NCBI GenBank assembly: GCA_028095005.1
Contig: CM051461.1
Location: 62,601,840 to 62,665,839, forward strand
From: Rhynchospora pubera
Taxonomy: Eukaryota > Streptophyta > Magnoliopsida > Poales > Cyperaceae
DNA length: 64,000 bases
Reading direction: 5' to 3'
The notes under the pieces were generated by a model. It saw only the letters and a list, made by a program, of their open reading frames with translations, had not been told where the DNA came from and did not search any database. This document shows, one piece after another, positions 43,011-55,801 of this stretch. The position numbers and the translations under genes were made by a program. Each line of letters opens with the position of its first letter. The stretch's first letter is position 1.

Positions 43011-44404
43011 TGATATATTTTTTTTTTTTTTGATGATCAGCCCGTAGGCGCACACTTCATTAAAATAAAAAGGTTCTGTTACAATAAAAGACTGAAAGCC
43101 TGCCCCAGAAAATACCTAAACGACCAACTAAAGCTAGAAACCAGTACAGAGAAAGCTAAGAACTACTACCAACAAAGCAAAGCAACTGTTACAATATAAA
43201 AAGAAAAATAAAGCTAAGACCAACCACAACTCGGGGGCAAAAGGAAAAGAAAATACAAGCAAAAAATCAGGTAATCTCAAAGTAATTTTTATCAATTTCA
43301 AGCCTAATACCCAATTCCAGGAGCAAAGTGCAATCCATTTCATTTCCAACCTTAGCGTGAGTCTTCCTCCTTGCATGATTAGCTAGCATGTGCGATGGTT
43401 TAACAGCATCCCTTCGGACATATGTAACCTGAATGCTCTTGGCGCAGCTCTTGTACAAACTGATCAATTCCTGTACTACTGGTAAAGCCTGCCAGCAAGG
43501 TAAGTTGTCAGTATTCATTTCTGTTACTGCTGCCACCAAAATCTGACAATCTGAAAAAATGTCCACCATCTTGTTTTGATTCTCTCCAAACCTTTGCAGC
43601 ACCAATTTAAAACCATCTAACATCGCCAATGCTTCAGCATGGAAAGGGTCATGTGCCTCACAAGGATTACAGCTCCAGTAACTCACAACTCCATCTTCAT
43701 AGAGGATATAAGCTGTACCAGCTTTCCCTGACTGTTGCCAAGACGCATCAACCAACAACTGCCAATTTTTTCTCTGTATCATATACCCAGGCACCTTCAA
43801 CTCCTGTTGTTGGGTTTTGTTCACCTGAGTCTCCAAAACACCTCCTCTCATCCAGCTATCTACAGCCCTCAGGATTTTAATCGGGTCAAATTGCTTATGC
43901 TGCATTATGACTTCATTTCTTCCTTTCCACAATTCCCATAAGGTATATGAGTATAATTTGATTCCATCTTCATCCAGCAGGGAAATTGTTTGTGTAAATG
44001 CTTGAATGATATCCAAGGACTGATCATGAGTTCGGAGTCCCAGTCTTCCTTGAAACCACACCCTTCTTGAGCCCGGGCAAAAGAAAAAACAATGAGATTC
44101 ATACTCATTCTCTTGACCACATCTCTGGCATAATGGGGAGATAGTTGTGATGCGTCTGTGTAAATTTTGTGCCAGCGGTAAGGCCTTTGATAGCATTCTC
44201 CAAAGAAACACCTTCACTTTAGGAGCAACAAATTTCCATTTATTTATCATAGCCCATTGTACTCCTATATTCCCTGGTACTCTGTGCTGTGTTGATGAGT
44301 ATAACTCCTCATATCCCTCCTTGACTGAGTATCTCCCTGTCTTCGATTCAATCCAAATGAGCCTATCTGGAGTGTCACTTGTTGGATCTGGCGGTTTGAT
44401 ATAT
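43011..44404 (-). mobile_element. 5'-truncated L1-type LINE with 8-bp target duplication
   Basis: Minus strand. Target duplication TGATATAT at 43011-43018 and 44397-44404. The poly-A tail appears as the T run at about 43019-43031, preceded in element sense by a 3' end reading AATGAAGTGTGCGCC, typical of plant LINEs. The element is cut at its 5' side near 44396 and keeps only the last part of ORF2. Truncation at the 5' end is the usual result of target-primed reverse transcription. Confidence 0.88.
43267..44396 (-). pseudogene. LINE ORF2 C-terminal fragment: zinc-binding RT domain plus RNase H
   Basis: An open minus-strand frame runs from the truncation point to the stop at 43267. The first half is the reverse-transcriptase zinc-binding domain (zf-RVT) with VKVFLWRMLSKALPLAQNL and a CQRCG...ESHCFFFCP cysteine/histidine cluster. 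The second half is the plant-type RNase H (RVT_3) with LLVDASW, HAEALAML and IFSDCQ, giving the D-E-D catalytic residues. Endonuclease and the polymerase core are absent, lost with the 5' part. No internal stops, so the copy is fairly young. Confidence 0.88.
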
Positions 44405-44597
44405 GGATGGGTTCAAATATAGGATAAGTAGCGAAGCACCACTCTTGGGAAACACACTAGCAACAAAAGCAAATGAAATGTACAAAGACGTGGAGGGAGA
44501 TGGTTCGGCTGAAATAGAAAAATGGTTCCAAATCGGAGCTGATAAGTACAATCAAGCTCTCAGGCAATCAAGCAATCACAGACTATTTTTGGCATGA
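44405..44597 (+). pseudogene. Short TPR-like fragment, uncertain
   Basis: The open frame (ATG 44403) contains LATKANEMYKDVEGDG and EIEKWFQIGADKYNQALR, which reads like a tetratricopeptide-type helix pair, then ends FLA and TGA. No introns or other exons were found nearby. I suspect a single exon remnant of a TPR protein gene; the family call is weak. Confidence 0.3.
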
Positions 44598-46185
44598 GCG
44601 CTAATTTTCTCTTTTCAAAAATAGAAAGTGTGTTCTCTAAAAACGCGTTTGATCTCGCACACCCTCACCTTGGATCACTCTCACCTCGTATCACCCCGCG
44701 TCACCCCCCTCACGAGTGCCCCTATGTTCGCACACCCCTCACCGCACGTCGGCTCGCAGCCATCCCGTCGCCGTCGCTCAGCCTTGTTGTCGCCGTCGCC
44801 CAGCCTTACCGTCGCCGTCGCCGGCCAACCCTGCTGTTGTCGTCGCTCACCTCCGCCGTCGCCATCGCGCAGCCCTCCCGTCGCGCTACGAGCCTCTCCT
44901 CGCGTCTCTCCCAGCCACGCACCTTTCCCTAACACCTTTGTCTCCTAGCTCCTCTGTCTACACATATTTGATCTTGTATTAGTTACTCCATTTGCATTAT
45001 TTAGTTACTCCCTTATACTTAATAATTTACTCCCTTACATGTAATTGAATCAGATTTGAATATTATTTACTCCCTTACATGTATTAGATACTCATTGTCA
45101 TTTAGTTACTTCCAAACAATAGCAGAATCAGAACTGAATATTATTTACTCTGTTATACTCATTATTTACTCCCTGATAGTTATTTAGTTACTCCAAAACA
45201 ATAGTTGAATTAGATTTGAATATTATTTACTCCCTTATATGTATTAGATACTCCCTTATACTCATTATTTTACTTCTTTATAGTCATTTAGTTACTCCCA
45301 AATATTTTTTATTTTCTCCCCTCAGAGTGTTTAATTACTCCCTAATAAAAAGTACACAAAGATTTATTACTTACTCCGTCGTATTATTTTAGTTACTTCT
45401 CTGTACTTTTTTATTTACTCCCTTACATGTATTAAATACTCCCTTATAGTCATTTAGTTACTTCCAAACAATAGCAAAATCAGGTCTGAATATTATTTAC
45501 TCCGTTATACTCATTATTTACTCTCTGATAGTTATGTAGTTACTCCCAAACAATAGCAGAATTAGATTTGAATATTATTTACTCCCTTATATGTATTAGA
45601 TACTCCCTTATACTCATTATTTTACTTCCTTATAGTCATTTAGTTACTCCCAAGTACTTTTTTATTTTCTCCCCTCATAGTGTTTAATTACTCCCTAATA
45701 AAAAGTACACAAAGATTTATACTTACTCATATTATGTTAGTTACTTCCATGTACTTTTTTATTTACTCTCATATAGTAAGAGAACCAGATCTTTTCTCTT
45801 TCACCCAGAGAAGGGATGGCGAGATAGGGAGAGATGAAGAGGAAGAGAGAAGAGATGGAAATATAGTGAGAGATCTCAATGGTGGCAGAGAGGAGACGCG
45901 TGAGGGGAGGAGCGGAGGAGAGGGAGGCGTGAAGGGAGGCGCGTGAGAGGAGGCGCGGAGGAGATGGAGGTGTGAGGGGAGGCACGGAGGAGAGGGAGGC
46001 GGGAAGGGAGGCGCGTGAGAGGAGGCACAGAGAAAATGGAGGCGTGAGGGAAAGCGCGTGAGAGGAGACGATCTTTTTGAATGAGAGGGAGCAGAGGGAT
46101 CGGAAGGAAGGAGATTAAAATCGCGGGGGTGAGGATGAGGGTGAGGGTGAGGGTTAGAGCGACAGCGCTCTGATTGCTTGATTGC
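44564..46185. repeat. 1.6-kb repeat block bounded by inverted 18-mers
   Basis: GCAATCAAGCAATCACAG (44564-44581) and its inverse CTCTGATTGCTTGATTGC (46168-46185) match at 17 of 18 positions. Between them are a GC-rich CCGTCGCCGTCGC part (about 44650-44940), a long run of TTACTCCCTTA-type repeats including a tandem duplication with a 355-bp period (45316 and 45671 are equivalent points), and a GGAGGCGCGTGAGAGGA minisatellite (about 45890-46075). Arg/Pro-rich frames inside come from the repeats. Possibly a non-autonomous transposon; no target duplication was found. Confidence 0.55.
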
Positions 46186-46696
46186 TTAAGACTCTGATTG
46201 ATATAAGTAATTCCCGTTCCCAATTAACAGGACATGGGAAAGACTCTGCTACAACTGATGCATTCAATACAACGATGCAGAGATTGATATAGACATTCAC
46301 AGCCTTTGCAATTTTTACCAAAAGCTATTGACCAACTTCCTCTAACTCAAAAAAAAAAAAAAAAAAACTATTAACCTTCTTTGTCCAAATTTAAGCTAGT
46401 CGCCTATTTTTAAATATTTGAAGGTATATTCACAAAGAGAGCCGGATTCAACTAACAATACAACAGAGATATTCACAAATCCAAAAGGCATTTTCCCAGA
46501 AGATCTGCCCCATCTCGCCTCAACATCCTCTGTCAGTTTACTGCTAAGCTGTTAACCCTTTATTAACCCAGTATACCCAGTGATGCTGCTTTTACCAAAC
46601 TAACCCCTTTCATTTTACAAAATATCAGCTGGCTATCTTCAAAGATTAATAACAAGAAGACATGGCCACTGAATTTATTTCAAATTGAAAGGAATT
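46186..46696. other. Intergenic / SIZ1 3' flank
   Basis: A-rich run at about 46350-46369; otherwise probable 3' UTR and downstream sequence of SIZ1. No other gene. Confidence 0.5.
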
Positions 46697-49600
46697 CTAA
46701 TCAGAGTCAGAATCGATCGTTAAGATCACTCTGCGTTTGGCAGATCGGGGTTGCCTAGGAGGGCAGAAGGTACTGTACAGGCTCTGAGTTCCACTCCCTG
46801 AGGTGGGTCCATTCTCTTGCTGAGTGTTACTATTGTTATTTCCACCAGTCATGCTATGCAGAACTGTAGCTGCATCAGGTAAACGGCACGTTTTAAATGC
46901 TACTAATGTGTCAAAATATTGTCAAAACAAAAAAATAAACAGCATCATAATCAATCCCATCGAGTCTAGTATGACATTTGAACTGGTCAAATTAGGAACT
47001 GATACTATACCAGATAGTACCCAAAAAAATGGTATGGACTCTGTACAAATAAAGAAAAGGCTTTAGGAGGTCACATGAAAAATAGAGCAAAAACTTAGAG
47101 ATTCTTACCAGCATCTACTATTGGTTGGACTGTGCTATTGTCACCAGCTGGATTACCGCTTGGACCTGGTTGATTGACAGAATCGAGATCCATCAAATCA
47201 TTGTGCTCCTGTAAATTAAGAGAAGACCAATAACCTGTATGGTTGCTGGTACCATTAGTGTTCATATTCTGTTCCATCTCAATTCCATTCAGTGCTACAG
47301 TTACATCATTGTGCACTTGATTTTGTCCCCCAACAAAGAATTCTTGACCAGCTGAAGGCTCTGTCTGGGGGTAATCCCAGAATGATAGGTCAAAGTCATC
47401 AGATCCACCAGTAAGTAACTCAAGGCACGTGGGACCACCAAGCCTGATCCCTGTACCTCCGTTAAATGCAGGCGGTACACCATGCACCACAGGAGGAGTT
47501 AACACCTCTACATTATCATCATCTGAATCGCTTAATACTATAACATCAACCTCCTCTTCTCCCTCTGGTGCATGCAAACCTTGTCCATTTAGACCAGAGC
47601 TGCCTGCAGCAGATTTTATATTGGGGAATTCAGCCTCAAGTTGTAGTTTCTGTATGGATGGTTTGGTTTCTCCTTGGTCGGCCTCCGTGAACATTTCATG
47701 TTTGACCTCAGATCCAGTATGTGATCCAAAAAGTGGTTTAGCAGCTGAGGTTGGACAGAGACTTCCATCTGGCAGGTGCCATTTTTCAAGATCCTTAAAT
47801 TGACATGAAGTTTTTACGCGCCAGGAGCCATCAGGTTTTATCTCAATCTCATTGGTGTCCTCCTTGCAATCAGTCATCTGTTTCAAGCAAAGCAATGCCA
47901 TAACAAAAACAACAGTCGACATACATAATTTGGCATGTGCCTTCTTTAAAAGCAGAGATCAAGAAAGGAGGTTGCACCTACCAAAGAAGTAATCCGGTTG
48001 AAATAAGGATCAATTATGACGCTTTCCAAGGAGTAATTCTTCAAACATACTGGGCACTGCCACTGCAATATATAAACATAGACAAGTAACAGGACATTCA
48101 ATCAGTAAAGTTTCTAAATTCAAAAGATAAGTAGATTAATTTAAACTATTTGTCAGGCAAAACCAGAAGGTATGTTTGAGTTGAATAGCCAGAGAACTGT
48201 GCAAGACAACATAAGGAGAGAGAAATGAACTATCATTATTCTCCTTAACGAAATTTTGGACAGGAAAACTAGGCAAAAATGGCAAGATGCTATGAAAAGA
48301 ATGGTCCTCCTGGAGGTTGAAGGGCTACCTCGGTTTTGGTTGCTTTTCAAGTATTATTCAGCTTTTTTCATTTTGTTTGTTGTAGGATTTGCTTTGTAAA
48401 AATTACAAGGGCCAGAGATTTACAATGAGGGAGATATCTCTTCTCAAGGTTTTAGCAGGAAAACTTTTCATTTTGATTGTTCCTGCTTTTAGTTTCAAAC
48501 TGTCTGGGTCAGGGTCTGAATCTAATATCTTGTTTCTTTTAATGAAAAGGATACTCCCATTCTTAAAATAGAGATAATTACATTAAATATTAAGGAACTG
48601 GAGGTCCATGTCAATGCACGAATATATATAAGAAGATTATAATAAAAAATTGACCTTGCGAGAACGTTCATTGAGAGCAACAAAAGTTTCAAGATCAAAA
48701 CAACCCATATGTGCACACGACTTGAATCTCCCTGCAACCTTCATCCTCATTCCGCTCATCTGCCAAAACAACAATCATCATAAAAGGAAACAAAAAAGAA
48801 CCAACATGCTGCTATCTTATACTCCTAACACGGCTTACAGGACAGCGAAGGTTGACAGTAACAGAGTCAGAGACCAACTCAATGTCGCTGTCGCTGTCAT
48901 CGGCATTCCCTGTTGCGGTTCCACCACCAATGCACCGCTGCACCCGTGCAAGGGCATCCATGTATGTCTCCCCCTCTTCTTCCTTTGGTATCAAGTTCAG
49001 CACCTACCAAACAAATTTAAAGCAAATTTTCATTAATACAACGAGTAGGCTAAGTTTCCACAGGTTATTTTAGTTTCCCCATCTTCATATTATTACAGTT
49101 GAGAACATTGTGCATAGCTGAAGATTTTAATTGTTGAAATTTACCTACTTCTAAAATAAACATCTAAACCCTCTTGGAAATGCATAGCACTGGAATATAG
49201 TACAAAGTTACCATTATTTAGTTCAAATGTTTGATTAAACAATAATTTACAAATTACAATTAAAAATATAGCTTAATTTCAAAATGATCAAAGAAGAAGC
49301 AAATAAATGTGAATAGACAATAGGACTTATTTGAGTCAATGACGGACATGCAAAACACATTGTTTAGCTTTTGAAGGGTATTATATTATTTACAGTTGTT
49401 GAAACATAGTCTTGAAAGAAGAAGCAAAAGTATGCAATGAACAAGTTGAGGAGTTGTAACAAGGCCTGTGTGTGTGTGAGAGAGAGAGAGAGAGAGCGAA
49501 CCTCATTTAGGGTCCGGTGTCTGGCAATTCTGATGGCTAAACAAAATTTACGTGAATCAGCTCTGGAGAAAGCAATCTTGTTATATCCTTCCCTGCAACA

Positions 49601-52600
49601 TGTTCCTATCTAGAGAAATACTGACACTGAATTAGATTTATTGACAAAACATCAGCTTTTGAAAAAGTCACAACTGTCAGTTATTTCTTCGATCTGCAGT
49701 TTGTAGTTCAGAATTCAGAACCATCAATCTCAGAAAGTGCTGTATTAGTTTTGTTGATACAATGAGTTGCGTTAAAATAGGTAGAATAAGGCATAATGGG
49801 GTATTTTATTGGGAAAAATGTAGAAATTTGGAAATTTTCAGGTGCTACCAGCACTAATATTACCCCAAGATTTACCCAACTGGAGCTAGTTTTATACCTA
49901 GGTAGCTAACGTCATCCGGATTTACCCCGCAGCATGTTAATTAACCCTATTAAAAACACACAGAATGGCTATATTTAAACTCTTCAATATGTATATTTTG
50001 ATTCAGATAGGACTTACCAGAGGGCAGTCATCCCTGCCATTGCAGCCGAGAGGTTGTTGGTAAGGCCTAGTCATCACACGCATTTGTAAACCTGAAAACA
50101 AAAGAATTGTAAATTTATGTGATGTATCAGCAATGCAATTGAAAAGGGCATCAGTAAACAAATATTGATAAATAAGCATGTATCTAACTGTTACCTACCA
50201 TTAACATGCAGCTCAGAATATATAGGCCAATGCATCCTGAAAGGGACGCTGTCGTTGAGGAGGAGTGACCAAACCTGAAAATTAAGGTAATTCAAGGAAT
50301 TTTGCACCTCAATACACATTAATTGATATCATATTAAAAAGGCACCATTCTATCCTGTTGGTACGCCACATGAGTTTGTCAATTTATTCCACTAAATGGA
50401 AGTTAGATATATGATGAACAACAAAAGCAAACCTTAGTAGAATGAATAGCAAGTCAACTAGGAAAGCAAATTGCCTGAACCTCTATGTGTGTGTGTGTGT
50501 GTGTGTTTTGTGGTGCCAAAAGAAGAAATCAAATCCGACAAGGAACAAACCTGAAGTTGGTGACCTGTTTTTTTAAACATTTCCAAATCTTTTGCTGAAA
50601 GCTGAAATCCTCTCTCTATAATTTGAACATCTGGTTTTCTGAATATAAAAATACAATTAAAATTATGAGAAATATTAATTGAGTTTCAGAAAAATAAGAG
50701 ATATAAAATAACAACAGACTTTAGTTTATAAACATTTGTTATGAACAAAATATAAAAGTTTATCGAGGGTTCAAATGCATCCACTTCTTAAATTCTTAAT
50801 AACAAAATTAAAACAGTTAGATGTGATCTGCATTACTCACTCTACATGTCAGGATATTGGCCAACATCAAATCGCTGACAGCGTTCAGGGATTAGTAGCT
50901 TGGATTGATCGATTTAAAATCAAATCTCAAGACAGAATTCCAAAACGTTATAGCCCGTCTCTTTTTTTCTCTGACAAGTATGTAACATGGTTATCCTGAC
51001 AGCGATGTAAAAATCAAATGGATCTAATTCCGATCTATATGTCAGGATACATGGCAGCGATTTGATGTTGGCCAATATCCTGACACTACATGCACAAAAA
51101 GGTTTATGACAACTCAACTTTGCCATGATATGATTCAGGAACTTATAAATTCAACATCCAAAAATTGTGCAAATTGGCATACTTTTACGAGCTCTTGTTG
51201 CCCAATGAAAACAACATTGAAAAATCATAATTTTTATGAGTTCTAGCAGTTTAGTTTGATATTTAACTTTTAAGCTTATTAAGTTTTAAAAATGGAGGCA
51301 TAGTGGAGACATGAAAAATGGGAGCACTCAAACCCTTCTCAAGTTCATTTATAGACAATAATAACTAATTTAATTGCTTTTCCTCCATCTCGTCAGAAGG
51401 TAAAAGAAAAGGACATTACGAAATAAGAAAAAACATAGAACAACTTACCCATCTATAACTAAACAAGGATCTATTATAACTGGCAACAAGGGATATCTGA
51501 CTGCAACCCAAAATCTGTGTCAGAAAAGAAAATTCAAAATTAGAACTATTTTTACAAGAGAAAAACAAGTGAACTCTGAACAGCAATTGCCATTATTTAC
51601 AAGCACTTGGAACAATATCAAACTGATTAGGGTTTCTTAATCTTCTTTCTATTTTTTTAGACCCAAAAAGAAAGCCCATAGAGGTAATACTTACGGATCA
51701 GCCCTAGCCATTCGACACATTTCACAGTAAAAGTTAGGAGGAACAACTGGTGCAGCCCCCTCAGCAACATTTTCAGGCACAATAACGCAACCAATATGTT
51801 GCCATACATTGCAGTGACAATCAACACACTGAAAAAGAAACAGGATTAGATTGGAAGATGCCTATTCCAATTATCTCTACTTCATGCAAATAGAATTACA
51901 TGAAAATTGGATCACAGCATAGCAACATATTCCAGCCAAAATAAGTGCATCCATATCGCCACCAGTAACTAAAACCAAATTACAAAGGTTGCATAAATTG
52001 CAAGTCCAGCTGGGACATACCTTAACCATAGAATCGGTGAATATTGAACTGTCACATGGACATCGAACTTTTTTTTCTGGAGAAGAAATTTCCCCATTTT
52101 CCATTTTTGCCTTTGCAGCTTTATTTGGGCTGGCTCCTGTCAGTGCATTGCCAGTCTCAGGATACATCTTCCTAAAAGAAAAAGGTAAAACCACTGCCAT
52201 GATTGAACACACACACACACACACATTTTGGGACGGGGAAAGAGATTTACCGGTAAGTGTCTTCGATAATTCTTGCAGCGTCACTTGTACTAGGGCCTGA
52301 ATTGCACAAAATAAGGGAGAAATATAAGGAGGTAAAAAGGGTTGTACCTAGATGAAACAATATTGTTGGTTGTTCAATCGAACCAAAAAAAAATTGAATA
52401 GGGGTAACTTCAGTAAAGTGCTGCAAAATGTTCAAGTCACATGCAGTCCCCCTATGAAACTTAACACGTGTACTGTGTACAAGCTCCGACAAAATAAAAA
52501 TGATTATATGCATCTCTCCAAAAAAAAAAAAAAATTTTTGAATTTTCCATTCCCCACTTTACATTAAAAGAAGTTCTAGGCCAGCTCTCTTTCTATGTAT

Positions 52601-53691
52601 GCTATTATCTCCAAACAAATCAAGAAGAAAGAAAGGGATATATTTGGTAATCTTTAACAAAAATACGAGAAGAAACGTGTATTAGATACTTTTGCATGTA
52701 AAACAGGCCCATAAGATGATATTCTTTTGTGAAGTATAGGTATTTGAGATAAACAGGAATTTATCCTTAAAAGGAAGCAAACAAACTGAACAAACCTATC
52801 TCTTGCTCTTGAAATAGGGAAGCGAGGATCCTGTCAGTCAATTCCTAATAAAAAGGACACAAGAGAGAAAAGAATAAAATAAACAAAAGAGTAAGAAATA
52901 TGGGTTTATTTGAACAGGTGCAGACAATGACTCAGTCCCAGATATATGGTAATATCCCAATGAAGTGATGCGCCCCGACAAGGGGTCAAGTTTGATACGA
53001 TAGAATTCTGCTCCAAATATATGGTAACACCAAGTCGAACAGCAATACCATTCAGGAGATGAACTGGTAGATGCCAGCAAGTACTAGACCCACAACCAAA
53101 TAAGAAAAGCATATATGGTATTACTTGAGCATTTTTTTTTGGGTTTAAAAATGCAATAAAGTTGTCAAAGAATGAAAGCAAATATGAGGTGGCATGCTAT
53201 AATGGTATTTTCTGGTACAAATGTAACCTTGTATTTCTGACATGCTTCTTAAAATAATTATGATATTGTCTTAATTCATCATAATAAGTAGAAACCTGAA
53301 ACAATGTTCAATTGCAGATAGCGATATATGTTTATTTTTCATTTTTCTCTCAAACTAACCTGTTTCTTTCCCTGCTTGGATAAGCCAAGCTGATTCAGCA
53401 CATCCTTCAGCTCTTTTAATCTGAACCGATTTAATTTCTCCTGTAATTGACAAAGACAGAAAGGAAAATTACAAAACTGGTAAGGGAATCAAAATGCAGA
53501 TAGATATCAACGATATATACACCGAAATTATATGATCAACCAACTCAAGACAGATCAATGTGGCATAAAAATAAAATAAAATAGTGACAACTACACGTAT
53601 AAGATTCATAAAAATTATAGAACATAATTCACTGAAGCTAGCAATAAAAAAAGAGTACCTTGCAAGTTGAGAACACGTCGTCAGCATCCAT
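46697..53691 (-). CDS. SIZ1: SIZ1-type SUMO E3 ligase (SAP, PHD, PINIT, SP-RING)
   Basis: Sixteen exons (5' to 3'): 53691-53659, 53440-53360, 52844-52796, 52296-52251, 52171-52021, 51828-51695, 51514-51449, 50638-50551, 50274-50199, 50091-50018, 49609-49502, 49003-48839, 48759-48655, 48062-47982, 47877-47109, 46869-46697. They keep frame throughout: 732 aa. Domains: SAP (RLKELKDVLNQLGLSKQGKK, about 17-36), PHD (VRCPCDSS...CNVWQHIGC...FYCEMC, about 104-160), PINIT (about 165-310), SP-RING (SCAHMGCFD...WQCPVCLKNYS, about 370-415), a SUMO-interacting VIVLSDSDDD, and the conserved end ILTIDSDSD. It promotes SUMO transfer from SCE1 to nuclear targets. The C-terminal tail is shorter than the roughly 880 aa I recall for Arabidopsis and rice SIZ1, so it may be a shorter paralogue. 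Confidence 0.93.
50487..50506. repeat. (TG)n microsatellite in a SIZ1 intron
   Basis: Uninterrupted GT dinucleotide run. Other simple repeats in SIZ1 introns are (GA)n at about 49478-49497 and (AC)n at about 52206-52224. Confidence 0.9.
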
Positions 53692-55409
53692 GGGAACCTC
53701 GACGAGATACGAAATCGAGCTCCAATTTTCAATTTGACGCCAAAACAGCGCGAGAAGCTTTGGAGATGGGTTAGTCGGAAGCGGAGCTTAAAACCCTAGA
53801 TTGATGGAAGGAGAAAGGGAGAAAACAAAAAAGGAAATTGGGTTTTAGGAATAGAAGCGAAGTAAGTCGAAGTAGAGAACTAGAGAAAGGGGAAGGGAGT
53901 AAGGCATGATGTCAGCAAATGCAACATGCCATTACAATTTCTTTTCTATTTTTTTCTTCTTGCCTTTTCATTTTTCTCATTTTAGTTCCCCTGGTTTTTA
54001 CCTTTTTAGAGGTTTTTTTTTTCTCCTATTGAGTCTGTCTGAGAAGTTCTGTGGACTTGGCATATGTGAGCCTAAAAGATACCTAGTCTGGTAGTGGGTC
54101 CCACTTTCCAGTATGATTAATGGGATGGTTTAGGAGGACTATGTTTTAGGCCGAACCTACGCGGTTATGAAAGACCGATCCGGCAATGTATCCGTTCCCG
54201 CGCATTTTTAAATAAAGTATAATTGAAGCACGTGTAACGATCCTAACGATCTAACATATTAATTTAATCATTTCAACCAACAAAACACTTTTTATTTCCG
54301 GGCAATTAAATAAGTAAATCTTTTAATTTGTTTTCAAATGTACAATTGAAGCACATATAGTGAAAATTAACTATCTTAATGATATATATGAATTTAACCA
54401 TTTCAATATACAAAACTTTTGCTTCGAGACAATCAAATAAATAATTCTCAAAATTGTTCTTACAAATATAATTAAAGCGCTTGCAAACAAAATTAATAAT
54501 CGTAATGACCTAATCTATAAAATTTAACCAATCCAGCCTACAAATACTTTTGCCTCAAATATAATCAAATAAATAAACTTTTTAATTTGTTTTTTCAAAT
54601 GTTTGTGCCTTTTTGCAATGATAACTAATGTTACTTTTAAAAAAAAAAATTCACACCATCAGCATTATAAAATGTGAAATTATCAAGTCTTTATTTTTGT
54701 CTTCTCGATCAATAAACCTTTTCTGTTTGCAATAATTTATTTTCCTATTTTAGTATCATGTCAAGCAAATTGCGAGTTAATATGCTTACAGGTTGAAGCA
54801 ATAATAACTAAATAAATTTGATGTTCTTGTGGTCTCGTTCTATCATTAAATAACACTACCTACCTTGCTTGGTTACTTCCACCCAAGCTAGGATTTAATC
54901 ATTTTGTATTCTAGTTTTGCATCCATATTTATTCTTTTACATGCTAACTAATCTCTCATTTTCTTTTCATTTATTTTATGGTTAATTATGAGAAACTCTC
55001 CAACACATATTCTAGACTTTTTGTTTTTTGTTGCCGTGATCTCTTTTTTTTTTTTTGTGTAAAAGCACAGACGGAAATAAGAGTAAATAATAGTTTCCAC
55101 TTTCCAGTCATTGGTTTATGACTTTCTGCCTTTCGTTCGGCCCATTGAATTTAAGCCTGTTTTGATCAGTTTGGGCTTTATAAAATTTTCATGAGATGCA
55201 TTTTTTTTGGGAAGTATTATGACTATGACTATGAGATGCATTATTGATCACTATGCAATTGCACAAAGGATTAAGGACCAGTTTAAACGATTTATTAAGA
55301 AAAATATTAACGAGCACTTTTTTTTTATGTTGTTGAGTGAAATTATCCTATATATTTGCATTTGCGTTGGTCTTTATAAACCTGCATCATATATTTGTGA
55401 TTCTTACGG
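53692..55409. other. SIZ1 leader and intergenic region
   Basis: 53692-53900 is probable SIZ1 5' UTR and promoter. The rest is AT-rich with no gene; the frame at 55207-55416 has no domain. Confidence 0.5.
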
Positions 55410-55801
55410 GGATTAAAAGGGAGTGGCTAGTGTCAAACATATGGGACACGTACACTTGTCTAATACGATAAAATTTTAATTTTTAAGATTGGAATGGCTG
55501 ATTCAAACCACTCAAATTGTTCTATGTTATGAAATCTTCATGGAGATCAAATTTTATATTTTTTCAATTTTTTTTTGGAATTTTTCAATATGATTAATCT
55601 AAAAAGTTGTGAAACCTTCAATTTTGAAAATTCGAAAAAATAGTTAGAAAATATGAAAAATATAAAATTTGATTTTCAAAGATATTTTAATATAGAGATC
55701 ATATTGAGCGGTTTGGATTGACCATTTGAAATTTTAATATTCGACGTTTGGATCATGTTTGACGTCCTATATGTTTGATTCTAGCATTACTCGGATTAAA
55801 A
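55410..55801. mobile_element. Mutator-like MITE with 9-bp target duplication
   Basis: GGATTAAAA flanks the element exactly (55410-55418 and 55793-55801). Ends GGGAGTGGCTAGTGTCAAAC and the inverse of GAGTAATGCTAGAATCAAAC. Long inverted arms meet in an AT-rich centre with AAATTTTATATTTTTTC. A 9-bp duplication is typical of Mutator-like elements. Confidence 0.8.

Noticed and set aside
44594..44982. Overlapping Pro/Arg/Ser-rich frames
   Set aside because: Several frames are open together because of CGTCGC repeats; no domain or splice structure.
45680..46223. Glu/Arg-rich and Leu/Ser-rich frames
   Set aside because: They are translations of the GGAGGCGCG minisatellite.
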